Made by a program: the position numbers and the translations under genes. Below the pieces are notes generated by a model. The model did not search any database, was not told the origin of the DNA, and worked only from the letters and a program-made list of their open reading frames with translations. Of a DNA stretch of 64,000 nucleotides, positions 1-8,088 are shown piece by piece (within the stretch, counting starts at the first letter, position 1; every line of letters starts with the position of its first letter). The DNA is from Luteitalea sp. (lineage in GTDB: Bacteria > Acidobacteriota > Vicinamibacteria > Vicinamibacterales > Vicinamibacteraceae), in assembly GCA_009377495.1 (NCBI GenBank), contig WHTZ01000021.1, forward strand, positions 22,679 through 86,678. Direction: 5' to 3'.

Positions 1-684
1 GATCGTGGCGACATCGTCAGCTTCCGTACGAATCACTGGTTTGATGCCTGTGGCGAGGAAAAATTGATCGAGCACCTTCCGGGTGTAGGCTCCTCTGCGG
101 AATAGGATAAGAGGATATTCACTCAATTCCTCGGGAGAGATAGATTTCCTCTTCTGGAGCACTTGATGCTTGGGACTGGTCACGACGACCAGCTCCTCGG
201 AGCAGTAAGGAACGACCTCAATATCCGGATAGGCGATCGGCAGCGTCAAGAGCCCCAGGTCGACGCGGCTGTTACGGATCTCCGCAACGAGTCTTTCGGT
301 AGGACCCACCACTACTTCCAAATCCAACTGAGGATGAATCTCTCTAAACCGCTCGAGCACAGGAGGCAGCAGGTGAGTGCAGGCAATGACGCCGGCACCA
401 ATACTGACGCGGCCGCATCTGAGTTGCGAGATTTCGGACACCTCCAACACAGCATCTCTCAGGTTTTGAAATACTCTTCTGGCATACCGGAGGAACGTTT
501 CACCCTCAGCGGTGAGGTAGATCCGCTTATTGACGCGCTTGAATAATTTGACTCGAAGTTCATCCTCTAATAGCGCAACCTTACGGCTGATCGCTGACTG
601 CGCCACGTAGAGCTGCTGGCTGGCCAGCGTGAAGCTCCCGTTCTCTGCCACAGCGAGAAACATCTCAAGCTGCCTCAGATCCAT
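1..684 (-). CDS. LysR-family transcriptional regulator (3' part lies outside the window)
   Basis: I translated this frame by hand; it is open for 228 codons up to the window edge. The N-terminus reads MDLRQLEMFLAVAENGSF, then QLYVAQSAISRKVALLEDEL, which is the LysR winged helix-turn-helix. Residues from about 90 onwards (GRVSIGAGV, LPPVLERFREIHPQLDLEVV) match the start of the LysR substrate-binding domain. LysR proteins are cytoplasmic regulators of about 300 residues, so roughly 70 C-terminal residues are missing. The start at 684 gives the usual family beginning; an in-frame ATG at 729 would add 15 residues. Its ligand and targets cannot be read from the window. The nearest gene upstream is a dead transposase, so no obvious divergent target is present. 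Confidence 0.9.
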   Translation of the reverse strand, partial: MDLRQLEMFLAVAENGSFTLASQQLYVAQSAISRKVALLEDELRVKLFKRVNKRIYLTAEGETFLRYARRVFQNLRDAVLEVSEISQLRCGRVSIGAGVIACTHLLPPVLERFREIHPQLDLEVVVGPTERLVAEIRNSRVDLGLLTLPIAYPDIEVVPYCSEELVVVTSPKHQVLQKRKSISPEELSEYPLILFRRGAYTRKVLDQFFLATGIKPVIRTEADDVATI

Positions 685-821
685 GTGGTATGTTCTAGCA
701 CTGTTGAAGGCGTCTGTCACATCTGTCATGTGCCTGGTACAGAAGCACGTGAATCGCTCTCGGACCCTTCCTCTGCATAGGGAAGCCGCTCCTGTCGTTC
801 GCCAAGAACAGCACGGGACGG

Positions 822-1360
822 GTGACGATTGATTTGCTGCGCGTAGAACGACAGAATCGACGCGTGCTGGAAATGGCCCTTGTACTCGTCCGCGCGCTGG
901 CGTTGGCCTGCCGCGGACATCACGAACTCGTCCTCGAGAACCTCGCGCTCCGCCAGCAACTCAACGTATTGAGACGCACGGTCACCCGTCCGCAGCTCCG
1001 GAGGCGAGATCGGCTGTTGTGGATCGTGTTGGCCAAGACATGGCGGCACTGGCGCGCGGCGCTCGTGCTCGTCCAGCCAGAGACAGTGGCGCGATGGCAT
1101 CGCGAGTGGCTCCGCCGACGATGGACGCGGCGCTCGGTGCGGATGCGTTCGGGCCGCCCGAGCACGGAGGCCGCCATTCGAACGCTCGTGAGCAAGATGG
1201 CGGTCGCGAATCCACGCTGGGGAGCCCCTCGGATCCATGGCGAGTTGGGCAAATTGGGCATCGAGATATCGGAGCGGACCGTCTCGCGGCTCCTGGGCCG
1301 ACCGTGTCGGCCGTCATCACAGACGTGGCGCACCTTTCTGACGAATCACGTCGCCGCGCT
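822..1360 (+). pseudogene. Truncated transposase (integrase-core type), N-terminal half only
   Basis: The frame from 822 (or an internal ATG at 873) encodes LENLALRQQLNVLRRT, PETVARWHREW, RSGRPSTEAAIRTLVSKMA, NPRWGAPRIHGELGKLGIEI and SERTVSRLL, ending near QTWRTFLTNH. This is the DNA-binding N-terminal half of a widespread family of integrase-core (DDE) transposases, which normally continues into the catalytic domain just after this point. Here the similarity stops near 1360 and the frame runs on antisense into the neighbouring TIM-barrel gene, so no DDE domain exists and the element cannot move by itself. It is read as a decayed insertion-sequence remnant. I could not identify terminal inverted repeats. 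Confidence 0.8.
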
Positions 1361-2218
1361 AGTCTCGCGGACGAAGCTAAGGTTGCGAGCCATGTCTGCC
1401 TCGAGATCGTCCGTGGGACTGCTGGTCTCGAGCACACCCCACCCATCGAAACCGATCTCGGCGAGGGCACCGATGACGGCGGTGAAGTCGATGTCGCCCT
1501 CGCCCAAGAAGTGGGGATTGTCCTTCAGGTGGATTTCGCAGATCCGATCCCGTTGGAGCCAGCGGATCTCCTCGATGATGTCGAAGCCGTTGTTCGTCGA
1601 GTTGCCGACGTCGTAGTAGACGAGCACAGCCGGGGATTTCGCGCGCTCGATGATGCGGACGTTCTCGCGCGCCGAGATCGTGTTCTCCAGGCCGAGAATC
1701 ACGTTCGCCTTCTCGGCGTCGGGCCCGAGCTCGCGGAGGATGTCGCCGACGCGGTCGGTCTCGGCGCGCGTGTCGAGCGCGCCTGGACCGAAGAAGGGGA
1801 GAAGCATGACCTCGAGGCCGAGCTGCTCGGTCATGGCGATGCCTTCAGCGACGCGCTGTGGCCCGATCGGATCGGACTTCAAGTAGTTGCCGTGCAGGAT
1901 GTTGAGACAGGTGGAAACGAGCGAGAGGTCGTGCCGCCGCGACTCGGCCAGGTATTGCTGCAGCACATCGTTTCCGATCGGCTCTCGTGGCTTGCCCGTG
2001 GCCAGGCTGACCTGCACACCTTCGAAGCCAAGGCGCTTGGCGAGCTCGATGGAAGAGGGATCCGCTGCCAGGCGTAGATTCCAGTCGGTGACACCAACCT
2101 TGAATTGAGCGCCGCTCGGCGCGGCATGGACCGAGAACGGCGAGGAGCGCCGCATTCCCGCCGCAGCCAGTGCGGCGGCTGCGCCAGATGTGAGAAACGT
2201 GCGTCGAGTCGTCAGCAT
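1346..2218 (-). CDS. Tat-exported sugar phosphate isomerase/epimerase-like TIM-barrel protein
   Basis: This 290-residue protein belongs to the AP-endonuclease-2-like TIM-barrel family (xylose isomerase-like, PF01261), which isomerises or epimerises sugars or keto-sugars. It begins MLTTRRTFLTSGAAAALAAAG, a twin-arginine signal, so it probably acts in the periplasm. Barrel motifs include GVTDWNLRL, GFEGVQVS, ILGLENT (a metal-ligand Glu), VYYDVGNS (Asp), EIHLKDN (His) and GWGVLETS (Glu). I chose ATG 2218 because the Tat motif starts there; a longer frame adds an unrelated 21-residue leader. The last five residues (TSAAT) are encoded in DNA that aligns with the transposase remnant, so the original C-terminus may have been clipped and rebuilt. 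A two-block element about 75 bp upstream also precedes the GntR-type regulator gene. Confidence 0.85.
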   Translation of the reverse strand: MLTTRRTFLTSGAAAALAAAGMRRSSPFSVHAAPSGAQFKVGVTDWNLRLAADPSSIELAKRLGFEGVQVSLATGKPREPIGNDVLQQYLAESRRHDLSLVSTCLNILHGNYLKSDPIGPQRVAEGIAMTEQLGLEVMLLPFFGPGALDTRAETDRVGDILRELGPDAEKANVILGLENTISARENVRIIERAKSPAVLVYYDVGNSTNNGFDIIEEIRWLQRDRICEIHLKDNPHFLGEGDIDFTAVIGALAEIGFDGWGVLETSSPTDDLEADMARNLSFVRETSAAT

Positions 2219-2575
2219 GGCGTGCCTCGAAATCTCATCAGCGCTCTCCGGACGTGTGGTGACGCTGCAGCATACCATCACACGGCCGTCATTGCCATAT
2301 CAGTTTCTTGTCAGAACGATACGTTTTACTTGATAGAACAGGCCGCGCGCTGTAAAGTGACCCCGTCCGGATTGACACTCGATGACAGGCGGGTGGCCTA
2401 TGTGCCTTTCGGTTCAAGAGGTCGAAGGGGCCTGGCTGAGGCAGTCGCCTGCAGAACAGGTTGATGTCGCTCGACGGACCGGTTCGACGCACGACCGGTT
2501 GCCGGCACGGTGCGCGATACTATCCGGATCATGATCCCTGAGTCGGTGTCTCGAGGCGATTGTGACAATCGATTT
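2219..2575. other. Divergent intergenic region, 357 bp
   Basis: The region separates the minus-strand TIM-barrel gene from the plus-strand heme protein. It holds the two-block regulatory element at 2291-2326. From 2350 to about 2400 there is a stretch (AAAGTGACCCCGTCC, then GGATTGACACTC) that resembles insertion-sequence ends in style, but I cannot match it to a named element. No convincing ORF or structured RNA was seen. Confidence 0.5.
2291..2326 (-). promoter_or_regulatory. Two-block operator/promoter element, copy 1 (shared with 6447-6482)
   Basis: On the + strand this 36-bp stretch reads ATTGCCATATCAGTTTCT, eight variable bases, then CGATACGTTT. The same two blocks with the same spacing occur at 6447-6482 (29 of 36 positions identical). 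On the minus strand the block contains TGATATGG, which resembles an extended -10 (TG-N-TATGGC), oriented toward the TIM-barrel gene that starts at 2218. The conservation of both outer blocks and the drift of the centre fit a bound operator. The likely binder is the GntR-type regulator encoded at 5427-6443, which would then control this gene as well as itself. This is inference from sequence alone. Confidence 0.65.
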
Positions 2576-5413
2576 ATGAATCGCTTTATTCTTTACAGCA
2601 TTTCTCTGCTTCTGCTCCTTCCCGGATGTCGCGTGAGCGGCGGCTCTTCAGCGGCGGAGGAGCCCCAACTGTATCTTCCCGACGATCTGGAGGCGACCGT
2701 TTGGGCGGAATCTCCGAGCTTCTATAACCCTACCAATATGGATATCGACCATAGAGGCCGGATATGGATCGCCGAGGCCGTCAACTATCGGGACTATCGC
2801 AACGATCCGCAAGATCGTCTGAATGCCCCCAAAGGCGACCGGGTCGTGATCCTGGAAGACACAAATGGCGACGGTAAGGCCGATCATTCAAAGGTGTTCG
2901 TGCAGGATGAGGATCTCCGGGCGCCCCTGGGGATTGCCGTGCTGGGCACGAAAGTGATCGTGTCCTCTTCTCCCTCCGCGATCATTTATACGGACGAAGA
3001 CGGCGACGATAAGCCGGACAAGAAAGAGGTATTCCTTACCGGCTTCGGAGGCTACGACCACGATCATGGACTCCACGCGTTTGTGGCGGGCCCAGACGGT
3101 CGCTGGCATTTCAATGTAGGCAATGCCGGTCCGCACAAGGTCCAGGATGCTGCCGGATGGAATCTTCGCGCAGGTAGCCTCTATGCGGGAGGGTCCCCTT
3201 ACAACACAAGGAATGAGCCGGCCCTAGAAAGTGACGATGGGAGGATCTGGGTCGGGGGCCTGGCCTTGCGCATTGATCCAGATGGGAGCGGCCTGACTGT
3301 TTTGGCCCACAATTTCCGGAATGCCTATGAGCTGACGCTCGATTCATTCGGCAATATCTGGCAGAACGACAATGACGATCAGGTGGTTACCTGCAGAACG
3401 ACATGGGTCATGGAAAATGGTAATGCCGGCTATGCCAGTGATGACGGCAGACAGTCATGGCAAGCAAGCAGGCGTCCTGGGCAGGATATGTTCACCGCGC
3501 ACTGGCGCCAGGAAGATCCTGGTGTGATGCCTGCGGGTGATAACACGGGTGCCGGGGCGCCTGCGGGTATTGTGCTATACGAAGACGACCTCTTCGGATC
3601 GGAGTACCGGGGCATGCTATTGAGCGCCGATGCAGGGCGCAATGTCATTTTCGGCTATAAGCCAACGGTTCAGGGGGCGGGGTACGATCTATCGTCCCGT
3701 TTCGACTTCGCGACTTCTGTGGCTGGATCCACGGAAGACTATAAATGGAACGTCACCGAACAGGATGCGCGGAAATGGTTCCGTCCCAGTGACGTGGCCA
3801 TCGGGACCGACGGAGCTGTCTATATAGCCGACTGGTACGATCCTATTGTCGGTGGCCATGCCATGCATGATACGGCAGGCTTTGGCCGTATCTACCGCAT
3901 TGCTCCGAAGGATAAGACACTGAAGGCTCCTAACCTTGACCTGAATAGTACGGCTGGTCAAATACAGGCCTTGCTAAGCCCTGCTATCAATGTGCGGAAT
4001 ATCGGTTTTGTCAAGCTTCTCGAGCAAGGCGAAGAGGTATTGCGTGAGGTGGCAGCCATCGTACAGGACGAACCGAATCCCTATCATAAGGCGCGGGCGA
4101 TCTGGCTGTTGGCACAACTTGGCGAATCCGGGAAGAAAAGGGTAGAAGCATTGCTGGAGCACCCGAACCCACTGCTCCGCATCACCGCTTTCAGGGCTCT
4201 GCGAGTGGTCGAACCGGACGTGTTGTCTTATGTGCAGAAGCTGGCTTCCGATGCTTCTGCCGCTGTAAGGCGTGAGGCGGCCATTGCCTTACGCGATGTT
4301 CCCCTCGAGGAATGCAGCGAGGTCGTGCTCGCGCTATCGGCTGGCTACGATGGGAACGATCGCTGGTACCTAGAAGCATTGGGCTCGGCGATGGCCGGCA
4401 AAGAAGCCAAGACCTACCCTCTGCTTCTGAAGAAATACGGCGACGATCCCATGAAATGGGATGACAGGATGGCAGGATTGGTATGGCGGCTCCATCCCGA
4501 TGCGGCAGCAGATGCTCTCGCTCAACGGGCCGCTGCAGAAAGCTTGCCTGCGTCCCAGCGCCATCAGGCCATGACAGGCCTCGGATTCATCCCTACCAAA
4601 GAGGCTGCGATGGCAATGCAGGACCTCAGTAAATTGACAGACAGCAGCCTGGCTAGCATGGCAGAGTGGTGGCTCGCTTTTCGCAGCGGAAACGACTGGG
4701 AGGGCTACTATGAGGTTACGAACCTGGACATCGCATTACCGGAAACGGTCAAGAACTGGCGTGACACGCTGTTGAACGATGATTTGAAGTCGCCTCAAAG
4801 AGAACAGGCTGCCAAGCAACTGGCGCGGGACCCGGCCGGCGGGAAAGTGCTGATACAGCTTGCGGCAGATGAGAAGCTGCCTGATTGGCTGATGCAGACG
4901 GTTGGCGGGGAAATCTTTTCGAATCCGGATCAATCTGTCCGAGTGCTGGCGGGAGAATACTTCAAGAAGCCGGGTCGTGATCATACCTACGTGATATCGG
5001 ACATCCTTCGACTGGAACCAGACCCTGCGAATGGAAAGACAGCATTTGCCGAAGTCTGTAGCTCTTGCCACCGGTTAGGTGATACGGGTCAGGACATAGG
5101 CCCCGATCTCTCCAATATCAAGAAGAAGCTCGACAGGAAGACGCTAGTGGATGCAATTGTCAATCCTGATGCAAACATCGTTTTTGGTTACGAGCCCTTG
5201 CTTGTTACTACGAAAGACGGGAATTCCATCTATGGTTTTCTGCAATCTGACGGAAAGAATGTCATCTTGAAAGATGGTACAGGCAAACAGGTCACCATCC
5301 CCTCGGCTGAGATCAGCAGCCGGAAACCTGTACGTTCCATGATGCCCGATCCTTCTGCACTGGGCCTCAGTGAACAGCAATTGGCCGATGTGGTTGCGTA
5401 TTTGATGAGATAG
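2576..5413 (+). CDS. PVC-type propeller/HEAT/c-type heme protein 1 (predicted lipoprotein)
   Basis: The 945-residue product has the architecture of the TIGR02604/TIGR02603 'PVC-type heme-binding' proteins. An N-terminal six-bladed propeller related to sugar dehydrogenases comes first (MDIDHRGRIWIAEAVNYRDY, LEDTNGDGKADHSKVF, DGAVYIADWYDPIVGG). HEAT-like helical repeats follow at about 460-750, and a C-terminal cytochrome module has its heme site at C828-S-S-C-H832 followed by GPDLSNI. MNRFILYSISLLLLLPGC gives a lipobox (LPGC), so the mature protein is probably an outer- or inner-membrane lipoprotein facing the periplasm. ATG 2576 was chosen for that signal. Its biochemical role is not established; the domains suggest sugar oxidation with electrons passed to heme. 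The gene stands alone and looks less GC-rich than its neighbours, which may indicate transfer. Confidence 0.85.
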   Translation: MNRFILYSISLLLLLPGCRVSGGSSAAEEPQLYLPDDLEATVWAESPSFYNPTNMDIDHRGRIWIAEAVNYRDYRNDPQDRLNAPKGDRVVILEDTNGDGKADHSKVFVQDEDLRAPLGIAVLGTKVIVSSSPSAIIYTDEDGDDKPDKKEVFLTGFGGYDHDHGLHAFVAGPDGRWHFNVGNAGPHKVQDAAGWNLRAGSLYAGGSPYNTRNEPALESDDGRIWVGGLALRIDPDGSGLTVLAHNFRNAYELTLDSFGNIWQNDNDDQVVTCRTTWVMENGNAGYASDDGRQSWQASRRPGQDMFTAHWRQEDPGVMPAGDNTGAGAPAGIVLYEDDLFGSEYRGMLLSADAGRNVIFGYKPTVQGAGYDLSSRFDFATSVAGSTEDYKWNVTEQDARKWFRPSDVAIGTDGAVYIADWYDPIVGGHAMHDTAGFGRIYRIAPKDKTLKAPNLDLNSTAGQIQALLSPAINVRNIGFVKLLEQGEEVLREVAAIVQDEPNPYHKARAIWLLAQLGESGKKRVEALLEHPNPLLRITAFRALRVVEPDVLSYVQKLASDASAAVRREAAIALRDVPLEECSEVVLALSAGYDGNDRWYLEALGSAMAGKEAKTYPLLLKKYGDDPMKWDDRMAGLVWRLHPDAAADALAQRAAAESLPASQRHQAMTGLGFIPTKEAAMAMQDLSKLTDSSLASMAEWWLAFRSGNDWEGYYEVTNLDIALPETVKNWRDTLLNDDLKSPQREQAAKQLARDPAGGKVLIQLAADEKLPDWLMQTVGGEIFSNPDQSVRVLAGEYFKKPGRDHTYVISDILRLEPDPANGKTAFAEVCSSCHRLGDTGQDIGPDLSNIKKKLDRKTLVDAIVNPDANIVFGYEPLLVTTKDGNSIYGFLQSDGKNVILKDGTGKQVTIPSAEISSRKPVRSMMPDPSALGLSEQQLADVVAYLMR

Positions 5414-5426
5414 CTCCCAAAGGCTC

Positions 5427-6443
5427 TCAACTGCGGACCACTGGCCGAGGTGACAAGACGACATGCGTGGCCGAGGCGGCGTCGTCCGCGAGTCTGCGGC
5501 GCACGAGCGCCGCCGTAGCTGTCGACAGCTCCCCCCAGGGAATCGCAATGGTGGTCAGGCCCAGGCGTTCGGCCACCGGCGCATCATCGAAGCCGACGAG
5601 CGGCGGACATGGCTGTCGCGCCGCTCGGCACCAGGCGTGAACAGCCTCCGCCAGCCGGTCGTTCGCACAGAAGATGCCGCGCCGCCCAGCCGCCACGGCG
5701 CGCTCTGCCACGCCGAGCCCGCCTTCGAGATACCAGCTCTGGGCGTGGACGACCGTGGCTCGTAAGCGTGACAGAAAGCCGGCCACCCGCGCGCAGCTGC
5801 GCGGATCATGCGCAGGTCCGGCGAGGATGGCGTACCCGCCGCGTAGGCGCTGTCGCTCGAGCAGCTGCGCGGCGTAGACACCCCCTGCGAAGTCGTCAAT
5901 CGACACGCTGTCGATGAAGACAGACTCGATGCCGGAGGGCGGGCGCTCGTGAAGCAGCACGGCGGAACGGCGATCCGCGAGACAGGACGCCAGCACGTCG
6001 GGCGCACCCCACACCATCGGCAACGCGTGGCGGGGTAATGCCGACACCGCGCTCCGCGCTCGGCCGGAGCTCGAGGCGTGCTCGTCATACCACCGAATGG
6101 TCCAGTCCAACCCCTGCGCCGCGAGCCCGGTTTCGACCGCGCGGTGGAGCCGCGAACCAAAGCTGTCCTTGCGGCGGCCGCGTGACGCCATCACCAGGAG
6201 CGGCAAGCGAGACAAGGCGCGGCCCCCCGCGAGGTACGTCCCCGACGCCGCGACGCGCTCCAGCATGCCCTCGGCTCCAAGCTCGGCGAGCAAGCGATGC
6301 GCCGTTTGGTAGCTGATACCGAAGTGCCGCGCGACGGCACGCGTCGACAGGAAGCGATCCCCTGGCCGGTGCACGCCGTCGGTCAGCCGGGCAACGAGTC
6401 GGGCCTTGATACTGGCGACGCGATCACTCCTGGGACGGGCCAC
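5427..6443 (-). CDS. GntR-type winged-helix regulator with LacI-type sensor domain (AraR-like architecture)
   Basis: Residues 1-75 carry a GntR winged helix (KARLVARLTDGVHRPGDRF, STRAVARHFGISYQTAHRLL, EGMLERVAASGTYLA). The rest resembles the LacI/periplasmic-binding sensor fold, with FIDSVSIDDFAGGVYAAQLL, GYAILAGPAHDP, GIFCANDRLAEAVHAWC and LVGFDDAPVAERLGLTTIAI. This GntR-LacI hybrid is known from sugar regulators such as AraR. The start is GTG at 6443, six bases after a TATGGT sequence that could be a -10, so the transcript may be nearly leaderless. The gene diverges from the SDR operon at 6515, with the two-block operator between them. Its effector is probably a sugar or sugar acid handled by that operon, which is inference. 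It is convergent with the heme protein, 13 bp away. Confidence 0.85.
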   Translation of the reverse strand: MARPRSDRVASIKARLVARLTDGVHRPGDRFLSTRAVARHFGISYQTAHRLLAELGAEGMLERVAASGTYLAGGRALSRLPLLVMASRGRRKDSFGSRLHRAVETGLAAQGLDWTIRWYDEHASSSGRARSAVSALPRHALPMVWGAPDVLASCLADRRSAVLLHERPPSGIESVFIDSVSIDDFAGGVYAAQLLERQRLRGGYAILAGPAHDPRSCARVAGFLSRLRATVVHAQSWYLEGGLGVAERAVAAGRRGIFCANDRLAEAVHAWCRAARQPCPPLVGFDDAPVAERLGLTTIAIPWGELSTATAALVRRRLADDAASATHVVLSPRPVVRS

Positions 6444-6446
6444 AGC

Positions 6447-6482
6447 ATTACCATATCAGTTTCTCTCCGAGACGATACGTTT
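6447..6482. promoter_or_regulatory. Two-block operator/promoter element, copy 2
   Basis: This is the second copy of ATTnCCATATCAGTTTCT-N8-CGATACGTTT, located in the 71-bp gap between the GntR-type regulator (start 6443, minus) and the SDR gene (start 6515, plus). The minus-strand TGATATGGT resembles an extended -10 for the regulator. A regulator binding here would control itself and the divergent operon. Confidence 0.7.
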
Positions 6483-6514
6483 GTTCTGGATCGCCACAGG
6501 GCCTTCGATCTACC

Positions 6515-7321
6515 GTGATCAGCGTGAACCCTCACGCCCTCGACGGTCGGGTCGTCGTGGTGATCGGCGGGACGACCGGTCTCGGCTTGGCCGGGGTGAT
6601 GGCCTGTCTGCGGGTCGGCGCGCGGGTGGTGACGATCGGCCTCGACGAGGCGAGCGTGGCGGCCGTCAGGGAACAGCTCGGCGCGCGCGGAGAGGCCGTG
6701 GCGGCCGACGCGCGCGATCCTGACACGGCGCCCGCCGCCATCGCGCAGGCAATCGAACGATTCGGGCGTTTCGACGCACTCTACCACGTCGCGGGCGGAA
6801 GCGGGCGCGCCGCTGGCGACGGTCCCATCGACGCGATGACCGATGAAGGCTGGCACGCGACGATGGCGTTGAACGTGACCTCGGTCGCCTGGTCCAACCG
6901 GGCGGCGCTGCGCGCGTTCCTGCAACGCGGGCACGGCGGCAGCATTCTGAACCTGACGTCGGTGCTCGCGTGGGCGCCTTCGCCGTGTCACTTCGCCACG
7001 CACGCGTACGCCGCCGCCAAGGCTGGCATCATCGGATTGACCCGAGCGTGTGCCGCGCGGTACGCGCCCGCTGGGATTCGGGTCAACGCCCTGGCACCCG
7101 GGCTCGTCGAGACACCGATGGCGCGGCGCGCGGCCGAGGACGGCACGATTATGAGCGTCGTGCGCCAGCGGCAGGCGCTCGGCGGCGGGCGCATCGGACA
7201 CCCGACGGACCTCGACGAGGCCGTCGTATTCTTTCTGTCCGACCGATCGGGCTTCACTACTGGGCAGGTACTGGCCATCGATGGAGGATGGACGGTGCGC
7301 GACGCTGTTGAGGACTCATGA
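6515..7321 (+). CDS. SDR-family NAD(P)-dependent oxidoreductase
   Basis: The 268-residue protein is a classical short-chain dehydrogenase. The Rossmann motif is GGTTGLGLAGV near residues 18-28 (TGxxxGIG type). The catalytic triad is S149 (NLTSV), Y165 and K169 (YAAAK), followed by RVNALAPGLVETPM and the C-terminal TGQVLAIDGGW. It most likely oxidises a sugar or polyol hydroxyl in the cytoplasm; the substrate cannot be deduced. The start is a GTG at 6515, with another in-frame GTG at 6524. Its stop overlaps the next start (ATGA), so the two genes are translationally coupled. It lies downstream of the shared two-block operator and is the first gene of a four-gene operon under the GntR-type regulator. 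Confidence 0.9.
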   Translation: MISVNPHALDGRVVVVIGGTTGLGLAGVMACLRVGARVVTIGLDEASVAAVREQLGARGEAVAADARDPDTAPAAIAQAIERFGRFDALYHVAGGSGRAAGDGPIDAMTDEGWHATMALNVTSVAWSNRAALRAFLQRGHGGSILNLTSVLAWAPSPCHFATHAYAAAKAGIIGLTRACAARYAPAGIRVNALAPGLVETPMARRAAEDGTIMSVVRQRQALGGGRIGHPTDLDEAVVFFLSDRSGFTTGQVLAIDGGWTVRDAVEDS

Positions 7322-8088
7322 CCGCACACGTGACGTACTTTGATCGGACGATGGCGCTGCTCGAGGAGCTGCGCCGGAGCCAGATGGGGGCGATCGACGC
7401 CGCGGCGGAGCTCTTCGCCGAGCGCATCAGCCGAGGTGGGCTCGTCTTGCTGTTCGGGGCAGGTCACTCGCGGATGATGTGCGAGGAAATGACGCCGCGC
7501 CAAGGCTGCTTCCCCGGCTTCGTGGCCATGGTCGAGCATTCACTCAGCAACCATGCCGCCATCGTGGGCAGCAACGGCTTGCGTACGGCGCTCCATCTCG
7601 AGAAGTACGAGGGGCTCGCCGAAGAGATGCTCAAGAGCTATGCCTTCGGGCGAGACGATGTGCTCATGGTGATCTCGACCAGCGGCATTCGGCCGGTGAT
7701 CGTGGAAATGGCGTTGGGCGCCAAAGCGCGCGGTCTGCCGGTCGTCGCGCTGATCTCGGTCGAACACTGTCGCGCGGCCAGCTCTGGACATGCTTCCGGC
7801 AAGAAGCTCATCGACGTGGCGGACATCGTGCTCGACAACCGCTGCCCGCCCGGCGATTGCGTGGTGGAGATCGAGGGACTGGAATGCAAGACCGGCCCAG
7901 CGTCAACCGTCACGGGGGCAATGTTGATCAACATGGTCCGCTGCGAGACAGCTGAGCGCCTCGTCCGGCGAGGGAGCGCACCAGTCGTGCTGCCGAGCCA
8001 TCAATCCGTGGGAGACACCGCCGTGGAAGGACAGCTCGAACGCTTCTACGACAGCTATCGGCGCAGTCTCGCCCATCTCTTTCAATGA
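7318..8088 (+). CDS. SIS-domain sugar isomerase-like protein (UPF0309-type)
   Basis: The 256-residue product matches the SIS-domain family of sugar-phosphate binding and isomerase proteins. LVLLFGAGHSRMMCEEM near residue 43 and VLMVISTSGIRPVIVEMALGA near residue 118 are the two phosphosugar-binding segments, followed by GLPVVALISVEHCRAASSGH. Members often neighbour phosphotriesterase-like proteins and sugar kinases, and that is the context here. It probably isomerises or binds a phosphorylated sugar in the cytoplasm. The start codon overlaps the SDR stop, and its own stop overlaps the next start, both as ATGA. The protein looks intact, unlike the two genes after it. Confidence 0.85.
   Translation: MTAHVTYFDRTMALLEELRRSQMGAIDAAAELFAERISRGGLVLLFGAGHSRMMCEEMTPRQGCFPGFVAMVEHSLSNHAAIVGSNGLRTALHLEKYEGLAEEMLKSYAFGRDDVLMVISTSGIRPVIVEMALGAKARGLPVVALISVEHCRAASSGHASGKKLIDVADIVLDNRCPPGDCVVEIEGLECKTGPASTVTGAMLINMVRCETAERLVRRGSAPVVLPSHQSVGDTAVEGQLERFYDSYRRSLAHLFQ

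Noticed and set aside
1362..2077. Plus-strand frames across the TIM-barrel gene
   Set aside because: The minus strand carries the Tat signal and barrel motifs; the plus frames are shadows, including the tail of the transposase frame.
2350..2400. Possible insertion-sequence end (GTGACCCCGTCC, GGATTGACACTC)
   Set aside because: Only a stylistic resemblance; no partner inverted repeat or target duplication was found.
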